Source: Lingula anatina (taxonomy: Eukaryota; Brachiopoda; Lingulata; Lingulida; Lingulidae). From it: DNA of 64,000 bases. Within the stretch, counting starts at the first letter, position 1. Each line of letters starts with the position of its first letter. The notes below the pieces were generated by a model. The model was not told where the DNA came from. It did no database searches and was given only the letters and a program-made list of their open reading frames with translations. Shown piece by piece: positions 1 through 12,413 of this stretch. Where the stretch lies: positions 69,966 to 133,965 of the forward strand of contig NW_019775570.1 in NCBI RefSeq assembly GCF_001039355.2, in the 5' to 3' direction. The position numbers and the translations under genes were made by a program.

Positions 1-109
1 TTTGGTTTGAGCTAAAAGCGTTTCAACTACCCAGTACCATGGCAATATTGCACATATATGTAATTTTAGTTCTGCCACATTTAATGAACTGAGTTGCACT
101 TTTACAAAC

Positions 110-238
110 CTGCAAAATACCCAGGTCATCGTCCGTAATAGTGTGAGATACAATCGGAATCCTTGGTTTGCTGGTGGTTAAAGTCTGAGTTGGATTCTGA
201 CTAGAAACCCGAGGAGCGAATTGAGTTTCCGTTGCCAT
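110..238 (-). CDS. First coding exon of an unrecognised gene (partial)
   Basis: Read on the minus strand, an ATG at 238 opens 43 codons that end exactly at a splice donor (CAG then GTTTGTAAA) at 109/110, leaving phase 0. The peptide starts MATETQFAPRV, is rich in Thr, Ser, Gln and Pro, and ends DDDLGILQ. It has no signal peptide or membrane segment. The rest of the gene would lie to the left of the window. It faces the plus-strand gene at 602 across about 360 bp, so the two may share a promoter. I do not recognise the family. The exon call rests on the open frame, the start and the donor only. Confidence 0.45.
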
Positions 239-601
239 ATTTCAGTCTGGTTAATTTCCTCAATAAAATGATTAAAATAACTATACTTCTATGCCTAGGA
301 AATAGCACTCTTCATATGTTCTTCTAAACTGTAATATATCCAAGAAAAAAATTAACTGCCCGGAAAAATGCAAAATCCATCATAATTTTTGCACTGAATG
401 TGTAAATACTCCGCCATGTTGGATATGTTGCTAGGGGAGGCGCAATGCATTGTGGGGTTTAAATGTTTTTATACTCGTGAAGATTTTATCAAAAGTGATC
501 TACCAATCAGAGATTTTGAGTCATATAGTGCGGTAGATTAAGAAAAATCAATAAACTGTAAAAATTTGCTTATTTTAGATTCAGTTAAGCTCCGTATATA
601 C
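239..601. promoter_or_regulatory. Candidate shared promoter between two divergent genes
   Basis: This is the 363 bp between the ATG of the minus-strand exon (238) and the ATG of the plus-strand gene (602). No TATA box is obvious. An acceptor-like TTTTAG at about 574-579 suggests the plus-strand gene may have a 5' non-coding exon farther upstream. The role is inferred only from the head-to-head arrangement. Confidence 0.3.
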
Positions 602-1387
602 ATGTCACATGATGGTCATGTGACAGAAGCACCTTACGAAAGCATAGCCTCATCATGTGACATGATACGAAATAAAAGGACCGAGGGCTCATATTATCAG
701 TGTATTCGTCATTGTAGCATAGGCTGTTGTGTCACCATGATGTCCTACGTGTTCTTGATTGTGTCAGTCATCGTCCTACTGATCGCCAGTTCAATCAGTG
801 GACCTCTTCACGCTTCTTGTAAAGCGACATGGTTGGTATCAAACTTAAGATGACTTACTATAGTATGTTGTAAAGCTTCTCACTCTTGTCTAAGTAATGC
901 TATGAATTTAAATCTACATTAATTTAATTCATGAATTATTTTTAAAACTAGCCTACTCCACTATTAGATTACACAGTAAATAATCTGCAAACTGATGTAT
1001 CCTGTAAAAAAGTTTCTATTAGCAGAGCTGAATAAAAGACAAAGCTTTTCCTTTTTTTGCCCAGAATTTATTCCAAAAACCTGTCATATGATCTTTATTT
1101 TCTTTATGAATTGATGTTTGTTTTATTTTTCCAACAGGACATTTGGTGAAGGCTGTGCAGATGTCAATAAAGCTCTTGTGGATCAGATCAACAAATGGAA
1201 AGGGCCTGATGGTTGTAAGAATGGAGGAGAGAAATGTTTGTATGCAGTGAGTATATTCACTCCTTTACATACATCTGGTACATACCTGTGTGCACACACA
1301 CACACACACACACACAGCATGCACACACACACACAAACAAACACAGTTTAGCCTTCACATTCAAACATACACACAAGCCCTCGCACT

Positions 1388-1433
<46 letters not shown>

Positions 1434-2920
1434 CACACACGCATACAAATGTACACAAGCAAACTTGCATCTGTGTGACATGCTTATACTTCAAAAATTT
1501 ATCAACCATTGATAATTTCTGTATTTGGTCAGATTCACTTTTAAGTTAAAACAGCACTGTTTATTCTTTTTTTCTCTCTGTTTTTAAAATGAATATTATG
1601 TAAGTACATACATATAAATGGGAGTGATTAAAGATAAAACATTTTGTCATTGTACTTATAGTTTTAATTTGCAAATGTTTAAGCTCAAGAGCAGCTCAGC
1701 CACAGAAATCAAAGCCACCCATGAAACCCCAAAGAAGCACTATGTAGATGACGTCTCCTTTGAATTTTCTGGCAGTGGAAGCTCTTGCACAGTGAAGGTA
1801 GGAGTGTGTATGTAATATGAAAAATCTGTGGATTGTCTACTGGTACCAGTGCTGTAGTTAATAATCAGTGTTTAGGATTGATGTTGTAATGAATTATAAG
1901 TAATCTTTTTAATTGCGATTTTCCCTAATTTTAAAGGTTCTATAAGTCCCCAGAATTTGATATGCATGAAACATAGTATTAATGATAGAAACAATAAATT
2001 CATTGATAATTTTTATGATAGGCATGGATACTGTCAATGTACAAAGACTTGACTCATTATGATTGATTCCTGCTTGTTACAGGGACTTGAGTCGCGTTTA
2101 CATAAGAGAGAGCCTTGACCCTTTTATATCATATAGTGGTTTCCTGGGATTCATTGTAACTTCTGCAAATGGATTCTGTCTTTTCTTATCCAAACCTTAA
2201 TACTAGCTAGAAATGAAGGGTTACATTTGCTGCCTTTTACAAACTTTACTCAATCATATGGTGAGAAGAACCAAGAAGTGTCAACCTATCATCGGTGCAA
2301 ATACACGCTTTGAGAGGTTAAGCTTATCTTGAGATGGCTATCACAATAGGTGGATTATTGATGACCTTTGATAACTGTTGAATAGATAATAAATCTGAAA
2401 TGTGGCAATAATCTGGCAATGTGACTGGTCACCTAACCTTTGATCACAGCAGTAATTGGTTATAAAATAGGTTCAATTAGAGAGCATTCACATCGAGAAG
2501 AGCCGAGGTCTAGCAAGACTTACATGAAAGGAAGACCGCTTAATCCTTAAATGGTGTCTCAATGACAGTCATTGACATCCAGTGTTGGTACCAAGGTTAA
2601 GTCAGTAGACTGAAAGTTTGTCCAACTTTCAGAATTATTACACTGGGTAAATGAGTGGGGAATGATAAAATTAATACTTTCCACATATGCAGTGCACCCT
2701 GATTATAGCAGAATTAAATATATTTAATAAATACTTCTTCTCTTTCCAGGGTTATTCAACCTCAGAGACCTGGTACGCAGTGCTGGACTATGGAACCAAC
2801 TACTGTAATATGTTTAACCTGATCCAGGGCGCGGGACTGGACAAAGTGTCCGGATACAAGGAAGAAACCAGTGACAGCATCTGCACTCAGAGGTCCTCAG
2901 CTAATTGTGAAATATATTAG
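602..2920 (+). CDS. Small type II membrane protein with cysteine-rich ectodomain, four exons
   Basis: Exons 602-831, 1138-1246, 1684-1797 and 2750-2920 join in frame (phases 2, 0, 0) to about 207 codons. The N-terminal 47 or so residues are polar, with a cluster of cysteines just before the membrane (CIRHCSIGCC), where palmitoylation is possible. One hydrophobic segment follows (SYVFLIVSVIVLLIASSI), with no cleavable signal, so the C-terminal ~135 residues should be outside the cell or luminal. That part has an Asn/Lys-rich helix, paired cysteines (DGCKNGGEKC) and a conserved-looking end with ETWYAVLDYGTNYCN, SICTQ and NCEIY. Exon 3's acceptor is weak; a second AG six bases downstream keeps the same frame. 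The TTG upstream of 602 is not used as a start here. It looks like a real, conserved secreted or ectodomain family, but I cannot name it. Confidence 0.7.
1290..1438. repeat. (AC)n microsatellites in intron 2
   Basis: Two long CA runs (about 1290-1335 and 1392-1435) sit right after the donor of exon 2 of the membrane-protein gene. All open frames here are low-complexity translations of the repeat and not genes. Confidence 0.9.
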
Positions 2921-4049
2921 TCCCGTTGTTGAATATGATCTTGTTGATATCAGTTCCTAGTGATTTGGAAATATTGAAATGGGACGTAGCCAATGGATCC
3001 ACTTAGTGTTTGGTTGTGGGCAGATAAATGCATTCTAGCAGACATTTTTTACGATTGATTGTAAAATCATCATTCATGGTCTATGCTTTATCACAGCTGA
3101 AATAATTATATATACATGTAAAATTTTCTCTGTTTTGTTGGGTCAGTAGTCCTTTACAGTTTAGTATTTGGGAGAGTTCAGGGCCAGAAGGGAGGGTAAA
3201 TCTTTGGATTTGAAATGAGTCCAACATTTGGCTGCTTAATATTCTTAGAAGCTCTGGCTTTGTAATTTTAGAAAAAAAATACATTAGTGTAATTGTGAAA
3301 ATCATTCCTTGGTGAGTTGTCATTCTTTGCAGAAATGTTTAGTATGGTCATTTTGAGATACTGTGCTACCTTTTTTGAAAGAAATTTAATGTAAAATTTG
3401 CAACATATTTAAGGGAGTTCTGTACAACACCAAGTATTAACTTGTTTCTACAAAGGCTCTGTGATACAAGATATTAACTTGAAAGTTAAGTCATTGTAGT
3501 GAACCAAAAAGTTATCATAATTTTGTTGAATATGATAATTTTTCACATCTTAAATAAATCATGCCAAATTTATTTGATATTTAATTGCAATAATTGGAAT
3601 GCAAAAGATTTGCATGCACTGTTCATGGCATATGTACATCTTTATTTGCCAGCTGATAGGAAAGTTGGGAGATTTGTGCTCACCGAGTATCATCATGTAA
3701 ATTGATGCTTCATATGTGCAAATAAAATATCCAGGATTTTAAAATACATTTTTCTCTGTGAATAATTTTAAAAGAATAAGTATATAAAGTTCACCAGTTA
3801 TCAGCAATTGATGGAATAAGCAGATCATATCTTGTGCACTAAAATCTTCCAGCACAGCTGAACTTTACAAGTTTACACCTTACAAGTGATGGACTTTTAG
3901 ATTATTGTGTTAGGTGTGACGATAGAATTGTACCATCTCAAAATTGTGCAAAATTTTCCAGGATGTATCGTTTCTTTTGAAGCACTGATGTTGAATCCAA
4001 ACACTTTGCACAGGTCAGTGATTAATTTCAAGCACTGTTCAAAAAATTT
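2921..4049. other. 3' flank and intergenic DNA, no gene seen
   Basis: AT-rich sequence after the stop of the membrane-protein gene. AATAAA-type signals occur (for example near 3720), but no cleavage site can be fixed. Short open frames have no splice or codon support. Confidence 0.5.
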
Positions 4050-5330
4050 CATTTTTATGGAAACAAGGCAGCAAAGCTGTCAAATGTACAGACAAAAAGC
4101 AGACAATAACAATGCACAAAACAGGCTACTGACAATTATGATGCAAAAGTACATTATGCTTAACTGCAAATTCACCATCAAATTTTAATTATGCTCAACA
4201 GGTAATACCAATGTAAGTGAAATGTGTAACAAGCGTAAGGCTTCAGGCCCATGGGAGTTTAAGTTCACACTTTGAAAATGCCAGAATGAGAAAAATGAAA
4301 ATTTCACATAAAACTGCTTAAATTCAATAATAAATGATAACCCATTTGAGCTGGCTTTCTTATTTGAACTGCATGCCAATCCTACAAATCATACTTGTAA
4401 GTTGAAAATTATAATAAGTAACAGTTTTCTTTTCATAATGTTTGTAGTAGCAGTGCAAAAAGATTTTTGTCAATTTTGATGTAACATTACATAATAAATT
4501 ACAGAATAATTATCACCAATTTTTGATTATTGACTATAAATAGCATGGACATGTAAAAAATTTGATTACCATTTGGCTTCATGTCCATGGGAGCTTTGAG
4601 TCCCACAATGAATATGCCAACATGATAAAAATGAATATTTCACTAAAATGTATAACTTCCAGAAAAAGAAGCCAATTAGACTGCTTTTCCAACTCAGGCT
4701 GCATTTTAGTCCTTTGTTTCTTTTTTGAAAGTTTGACAATCATAAGTAACATGGTTTTCCCATAATGGTCATCATGGCAGCAGCACCCAAAATTGTGTTT
4801 TCTTCTATTTTAATGCAATATTACATAATGCTTAACAGCATAATGACCATCAGTTTTTAATAATAAAAGATCCGTATCGTGGATTTTCAGAAAATGTGAC
4901 TAGCATGGGTCTTCAAGCCCGTGGAGGTTCTAAGTCACACCTTGAAAATGCCAATATGTGAAAAATTAAATTTTCACAAAAAACTGATTAACTGCCAAAA
5001 AAATTTACCAAATAGTCTGCATTGCCCACTGAAGCTTTATTTAAGTCCCATGTTCCTTCCTGTAAGTTTGAGAACAGTAAGTGACATGGTTTTCCTTAAA
5101 TGGTCATCATGGGAGCAGTGTCCAAAATAGGGGTGTCTTCAAATTTTGATGCACTATTACATAATGTTTAACAGGATAATTACCATCAATTTTTAATAAT
5201 AAAATATTAGTATCATGGATATTCAGAAAATGTTCCTAGCAAAGGTCTTCAGGCCAAAGGAACTTCAAAGTCACACCTTGAAAATGCCAAAATGTAGACA
5301 AGACAGCACTGTCCTGAAATGTGTTTTTTT
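4050..5330 (+). repeat. Tandem array of a ~335 bp unit (repeat R), about 3.7 copies
   Basis: The same landmarks recur about every 335 bp: a CAGGCCCATGGGAG-like block near 4244, 4582, 4915 and 5249, each followed by a CACTTTGAAAATGCCA-like block and later by an ATTACATAATG block. Copies have diverged strongly, so the array is old. Single copies of the same repeat lie at 12570-12752 (same strand) and 18651-18880 (opposite strand), so the unit is a dispersed element that was amplified in tandem here. Confidence 0.7.
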
Positions 5331-5702
5331 CCATTTTTAACAATTTTTTAACATATAACAAAATTAACAATTTACTGCCATTTATATATGATCAACTAAG
5401 AAAATTGATGAGATGGGAAAAATATCAATAGAACAGTGTTTAATGTCCAATTTCCTCCATTCTGAGTTTCTGAACATAGTGAATGAATGAATCTGACAAA
5501 CTGCAATGATATGAGTTTATTTCCATTTTTGAAACTCTATTATACAATACATGATAACAAGTTTACCATCATTTTTACATAATCAACTAACAATGTTGTA
5601 AAGATGCAGGAAATGTCAAACAAACACTTTTACGAATCTTATTAGTTAAATAATGAGACTGTTAACATGCCTAAGAATTGAATCTGAGGAAATGTGAAAA
5701 AA

Positions 5703-6085
5703 CAGCATAACGTATAAAATAATGGCCTGATTATGCTGATTTTCGAAATTGACCTGCGTTTTAGTAAGATTAATTACTAGTGTGAGTTTCATGACAACAG
5801 GTCTATCTGTTTTCCTTGAAATGTGTTAACAGTGTTGCACATATGCTGAAAAGTGAAAAAAAAACAGCATAACTACTAAAATAGAGGCCCGATCATGCCG
5901 ATTTTCGAACATGATCTGCGTTTTAGTAAGATTGATTACTCCTGTGAGTTTCATGACAACAGGCCTATCGGTTTTCCTTGAAATGTGTTAACAGTGTTGC
6001 ATATATGCTAAAAAGTGAAAAAACAGCATAAATTCTACAATAATGGCCCGATCATGCTGATTTTTGAACTTGACCTGCGTTTTAT
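5703..6085 (+). repeat. Tandem triplication of a ~159 bp unit
   Basis: Three units start near 5703, 5862 and 6022. Each contains an AACAGCATAA start, a TGATCATGCTGATTTTCGAA-like block, a GACCTGCGTTTTA block and, in the first two, a TTGAAATGTGTTAACAGTGTTGC end. The third unit runs into repeat S. Confidence 0.7.
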
Positions 6086-6255
6086 GAATATTAGTCAGCT
6101 CTGTAAATATAAAGCCAAAAAGTAAAACTGTCTTCCACTTATGGTGTTAACGCTGAAAGTGCACGGCGACGGCAACATGATCGGCGACGGCGACGACAGA
6201 CGCAGGTGATGGCAATATGTACAGACACATCTGTATCTGTACATAAAAATAAGGC
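6060..6255 (+). repeat. Dispersed repeat S (copy 1)
   Basis: The block with AAAGCCAAAAAGTAAA, GAAAGTGCACGGC, GACGACAGACGCAGGTGA and TGTACAGACACATCTGT recurs as its reverse complement at 17625-17760. It lies a little downstream of repeat R here and just before repeat R there, so the R/S pair is present twice in opposite orientation. Confidence 0.6.
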
Positions 6256-7500
6256 AGAGGAAACAAGGGTGAGTGTTTGTTGAAGCCATCTTGGAAATAT
6301 CCAAAACAATTAAAATTTCCGTTTATGAAGGAAAACAGAAGTACAGCACAATATATACCATATTTCCCTTTATTTACCATAATTACAAATGAATACATCA
6401 TATTATTTACACTTTGCAAGACGTGTTTCCATTTTCTAAAATATAATATAAACGTGTACTAAAATAACCAGGTTAAGCTGGTTGCTTCGATGGTTTTGGC
6501 TTTAAATTTCTCTTCAATGATTAATAAATGCAACTGCATGACAGTTTCACCAAAATGTTTCATACATATTTATCCAAATCAGGTTACAGTCACCCCGAGT
6601 TTCAGATTACTGAAAACTGGCCCATATTATGTGCCATTTTAATTAAATGTTATTTTCTAGTAAACTCTGAAACTCAGGGTGGGTAATATGAGGTAATATA
6701 AAATAGCACAATTTTTTTATTTAACAGACAAATTTCTCATCATCGTAGCATGGTGATTTTACCAAGATGTTGCTCTCATCTGATTTAATTATATCTCAGG
6801 GATACAAAACACAGAATACTGACAATCAATGTAAAGCTTCTTTTCTTCTTCAGTTTTCTTTTCAAAGGTCAAAAATATTCAAAAATCTGTCTATTAAAGA
6901 AAGTTTCTTAACATTTCCATCTTTCAGTTAATATAAAACCTAGTATCAAAACAGATTTCAGCACGGTTGGCTTGACATTGTACTCAATTGTGGTAAGTAT
7001 TAGGCCATCATATGCCCCTAAATGGCACCAGTGCAGACACAATTCAATACTGTATCAGTTCTACTTCTTATCTTTATCATAAATATATATAATAGCATAT
7101 TATTATTTACACATAATCACCAGTGCATACATCATTTATGTTGAATCACAGTATTTTTCAATTATATTTTGAGGGCCTGTTTAAAATACAAATTATAATT
7201 ATCATAATAATAATTTTGAGCCTGGCAAAAGACCCCAAAAAGTGTCAGTCTTCTCACTATACACATTTTTTCCCGGTGAGAAACCACAATTCTTCTGTTT
7301 TAAATTAAATCCTTGTGCTTACAGGAAACGACAGGGAAACGGATTTCCTGCTTACACACAATGTCAAAACCATAACCAAATAGTTGAAAATAAATAATCA
7401 AGTATTCTACAATTTCATTACCAAAGTCATTTGCCTGTCTCTTTTTTCAACTGACAACAGTGATTGGGCTAAGAATCAGGAGAGAGTCAAAAAACGGGAA

Positions 7501-7858
7501 GGGGGAGGGGGGGGGGGGGGGGGGGAAAGAAAGGGGGAAGAAANNNNNNNNNNNNNNNNNNNNNNNNNNNNNNNNNNNNNNNNNNNNNNNNNNNNNNNNN
7601 NNNNNNNNNNNNNNNNNNNNNNNNNNNNNNNNNNNNNNNNNNNNNNNNNNNNNNNNNNNNNNNNNNNNNNNNNNNNNNNNNNNNNNNNNNNNNNNNNNNN
7701 NNNNNNNNNNNNNNNNNNNNNNNNNNNNNNNNNNNNNNNNNNNNNNNNNNNNNNNNNNNNNNNNNNNNNNNNNNNNNNNNNNNNNNNNNNNNNNNNNNNN
7801 NNNNNNNNNNNNNNNNNNNNNNNNNNNNNNGGGGGGGGGGGGGGGGGGGGGGGGGGGG
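7501..7858. other. Assembly gap flanked by poly-G
   Basis: A run of N (7544-7830) is bordered by long G homopolymers (7501-7526 and 7831-7858). The open frames spanning it are artefacts of the masked bases. Confidence 0.95.
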
Positions 7859-10035
7859 AAGAGTCAGGAAGTCAAGAAGACCTCCAAACCCTTGACAGTT
7901 CTCAAATACTTCCCTCATGAAAAATGGACCCTAATAAGTTATTATAATAAAGACCGCTCAAAATGGCAGTGAGGGGATTTCTAAATGGAACCCCTTCCAT
8001 AAAATCCTGACTCATCCCCTGAGAAATGCCATCTATGTTTTTTTTACTTGCCACATAATGATGCAATACCCAAAAAACAACAACATAGATAATTAACTTT
8101 GTGTCATATACACTGTGCACCAACACAAAAATCTATCTCATCATAATTTTCTAAATGAACTAATTTCTATGATGAATTGAAATGTGCATATGTTATACAT
8201 AGTAAGACATGCTAATATTTACTGTATCCATTCCCTACTTAATTACAGACTCCTTTTTTTTCACCTAACAAAAATATCCCACTGAGCAATGTCATGATAT
8301 ACGTATCCTATCAACAGTGAATCACCTACCAATACATGACTGGCACAAAAAAAAAAAAAAAAAAATCCGAAGCTTAAATCATTATGTGCACACTGACCAA
8401 ATAATTGCACATTTACAAAGAAATAATAATATAACAATTCCATTTGCCATCATGACATGCACTATAAAATTGTGTGCTCAGTAATATAATCGTGTGCACT
8501 AAACCACATAATACTTATATTACAGCAAAAAAAGTAATTCTGAACCCTGCTTCCCATACATAACAAAAATTTGGACAGCAAATTCATTAATTTTATACCA
8601 AACCTATTCCAATCTTTTTTTCTACAGACACACAAGGAAGTTTTTTAAAAATTGTCATTAGAGGTAAGTCTACAAAGTAGATTCTAGAGGACTAGTTTCT
8701 GGTTTAAATTTATGCTATAACCCAGGAATAACCTTGCAGTTTCCAAGAACACATTGGGTGTGGCTTATTGAAGGCTCATTTCTCAGGTTAACACAAAAAT
8801 CGACATCAAATTGCACTTTCTTCCTGGTGTCAGAATATATTTAACAAACTGCTATCAGAAAATTTTAATGAGAACTCACAAAACCAAATTAAAATGGCAA
8901 AATAATTTGAAAACAAACAACATAATAATATCAAACAAATATTAAGTTTTCTTAAATAATGCTATTATATATGATACATCTGAGAGACTAGCATTCAGAT
9001 CTGAAGTTGAAATATCAGATTATAAATCTAGAGCTATCTCATCCTTTCCCAATCATACCAATTCCACACTTACACTTCACACACATACCCAAGCAACTCA
9101 CCAAAAAAGAAAAAAATAATAATAATAACACAAATAAAAAAAACGGAAAAAACTACACAATCCACCAATATTTAAGTGAAATCTCAAAACAAATTTTAAG
9201 GTGGTGTCCCCCTCCCCACATCCTATCCTTCAGATACACAAAACTATTTAAAAGATGAACAAAATAAGTTAATGCTGACAAATAAACATTATTAATTTAT
9301 ATATTTCTTTCACATACAGTATTGCTTAATGCGAAAAAAAACAAAAAAACCTCGAACTCAAGAAGTTAATATCATGATAAGATCTAATAAAAACAGGGTT
9401 AATTTTGGTTTAAATTTGTTATATTTATAATAATTTTTATTTTCCTATTACTGGATTATGAAAACAACATCATTTATCTTTTTGAAATATAAGGTGTTTA
9501 ATAATGAGACAAAATAAAACAAATTATTCCACTCTTATGTCTTACCTTCTTCTTCAAAATGTAGGCCCTGGACAAGGCCCTGGCAACTCACATGATACTA
9601 TGAAGAACATGTCACAGTAAAATGACAATGAATTTCATAATACACAAATTTGTTTTTGATTTGTTATAAATACATTGCATGTTTTGCATACATAATCTGC
9701 AAGGTAGTTTTTGTGGAGTTTTTCTGCCACATGCACCAATCATGATTATAAACTATTACCAAACGCTTCAATTTTAAGGTCTGAAAAAAAAATCAATACA
9801 TAGAGAAATGTGAAGACAACCAAGATTCAGTGCAAAAATTCTCATTTTAGCAATCAGAAGACCTAGTTTTACACCAAAAATCCATGGATTGTTCCCTTTA
9901 TTTTTAAAACCAAAACAATGAATACTGTATAAACAGAAGAAAGAAAATTAATTCAATTTTGGTAAATTTTTCTGTAGTCCCCAAATATCAATTTCATTGC
10001 CATGTGCCAGTTGCCTTATGACAGAGCAACATTTA
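7859..10035. other. AT-rich intergenic DNA, no gene seen
   Basis: Contains a poly-A run (8347-8365) and simple-sequence stretches but no exon with splice or family support. Confidence 0.5.
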
Positions 10036-10261
10036 CACCCCATTTCCATAGATTTTTAGATCGATCTATCCCTGTGGGGAGTCTCACTAGATTACTGTCA
10101 GCTTGGCTGGCTTAAGCGTCTCTCCCGCCTCCTAAAAGCTGTAAGGGGGTAATTAACTATGGTGCCCGCTCGGCTGATTGCAATTTAGCGTGAACCCCCA
10201 GGAAGTTAGGTCAATCTAAAACTTAATCTTTAGATCGATCTAAATCTCTGGGAAAGCACCC
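10036..10261 (-). mobile_element. MITE family A, copy 1
   Basis: About 226 bp flanked by TTA on both sides. One end carries CATAGATTTTTAGATCGATC; the other ends in GATCGATCTAAATCTCTGGG. The conserved interior reads AGTCTCACTAGATTACTGTCAG, then CTGTAAGGGGGTAATTAACT, then GAACCCCCAGG. Orientation is opposite to copies 2, 3 and 5-8. It is non-autonomous with no coding capacity. The 3 bp TTA duplication is typical of PIF/Harbinger-type elements. Confidence 0.8.
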
Positions 10262-11575
10262 TTACACTCCAACACAGAACAAATGCATTTATTCTTACTT
10301 TTTCACATCATTCACTCAATGTCACTTTTACACTACCCACTCAAATGCTTCAAAATTGTTCCTACCCTCCTACCCCTGTATAACTATTCTTTTCACTCAG
10401 TACCTAACAGGCAAGACAAATTTTCAGATCTGCTAAATCTGAACAAAATCAAGATCATCTTTATAAATATTACTATACATATATGTGTGTATAAGTTATA
10501 TTATCCTTTAAGCTTATATAATCTATTAGCATTTATTTAATTGCTTACATATGAAGTATAAATAACCTGATTGAAAGCATGCAGCAGTTTCATAGTGTTC
10601 GTTTCTTCACCTGAATCAACAACTCAAGTGTGGCAACCACTTCCCCCTTTTTCGTTTAATAAACCATTGTAATAGTTCGATGCCTGATAATTAGCCTGAA
10701 CTGGAATATGCACTTGTAAAAAATCCCATTGCTTTAAAATGCACTGAACTCAAATCCCTTCTTTAACCAGTCCATTTTGTATCAAATCTTCAGAGTTTTG
10801 AATAAAATGTTACACCAAAAGGACAATGATGGGATAATTGTTGAAGAGATGATAAAAACTTTTTCTGAAACTTTGAGTTAATTTCACAAAGATTTCTGAA
10901 TCAGCCACTGGCACCTTTTCTTGGTATCATACTACCTTGAAAATATTTCTTTGAAAATTTCTTGGTGACACCAATGTGGCTGGGTTTCTTCTAGCTACTA
11001 CAGGACAAACTTGAGCCCCAGTCTGACCCCTTTAGATATTTTCCCATCATGCATCACCAAAGATGGTTGTCTTAATTAATTTTTCTTATAAATTCACATC
11101 AAGATCAGGCTGTGTCATGAATATTTGTGTTTCATTAGGAATTGATCAGTAGAAAAAATCCTTTTCTATGCAATGTAAGAGATCTGCATGCATGGAAAAG
11201 AAATGTTTACCACTTTTCAATACTCCAATTAAGGTCATATCATGTATAACTAGGCTGCATTTCCATCTTGCAACTTCAAGATGGGCGTTACATAAAGAAC
11301 AGGGGATCTTACTCCAAGACCTATTTAGATGGACAAAGGTGAAATATGCTTTTTTTCAAAAAAAGTCTTTCACTGGTTACATCATTAAATTTGTATTATT
11401 TGACCTGGAAGAGGGGTTTACTTGCAGCATTGCTAACATGTAAATCATACTTTCACTAAATTCCTCTTGTTACATTTCTTTAGAAACTGTAAATCCACAA
11501 TTTAGTCTACACATGAGCAATACTTCTCCCCATGTCCCTTTTCGACATTCACCATTTCCAAGTGAACTAACACTA

Positions 11576-12359
11576 TCAATCTCCATGCTTCTCCCAAGAA
11601 CTTTTGGAATTATCGTACTGGTTGACCTGGGAATATGGCGGTGGTGGGTAGTTTGGCATGTTGGCCGCAAATTGTCCTGCACTGTCACCAGGATAATCAC
11701 GGTAGAAATTTTCATCCTGAAAATGTAAGAAAAATCTGCCATCAGTCCTGAAATGTTAGAGTCATCACTTAATTGCAGAGTCTGCGAAAACTATTACTTG
11801 ATTTAAACATATTTTTTTTTAATATAACCCAAACAAAAATACTTCCTTGCAACAAGCTAGTCACAAGCTTGTGGCAAGCTAGTTGTACCCTTCGCAAGCT
11901 TGTTACAAGCAAGTTGGAAGCTTGCGCAAGCTTGCATGAGGCTAGAAAGGATTTCTGCAAGCTTGCAAGATACTTTTGCAAGTTTGCAGAATTGATCTGC
12001 AAGCTTGCGAAATACTCTGCAAGCTTGCAGCAGGCAATGAAGGCTTTCTGCAAGCTTGCATGATATTTTTGCAGGCTTGCAGAACACCCTGCAAGCTTGC
12101 AGTTGGTCAGGGAGGTTTTCTGCAAGCATGCAAGATATTTTTGCAAGCTTACAGAACACTATTCAAGCTTGTAATTAATAATTTAACTTGTGATGACACT
12201 TTCTGCAAGCTTGCATGAATTTTTGCAAGCTAGGAAATCTGAACAAGCATCTGGGAATTTTAATTTCTTGCAAACTTGCAAACTTGGAAGTAAAATGTTA
12301 ATATGATGAGCCTCTAGAAAGAGGTGAAAGTACTAGAGGATCATATATTCTTTGATTTT

Positions 12360-12413
<54 letters not shown>

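Noticed and set aside
1118-1512. Several overlapping open frames rich in His/Thr or Cys/Val
   Set aside because: They translate the (AC)n microsatellite. Only 1138-1246 is part of a real exon.
7384-7972. Long open frames crossing 7.4-8.0 kb
   Set aside because: They consist of masked bases and poly-G and have no real coding content.
11769-12218. Frames of 80-125 codons on both strands rich in CKLA/QACR
   Set aside because: They come from the TGCAAGCTTGCA palindrome, which stays open in several frames. No start context or splice support.
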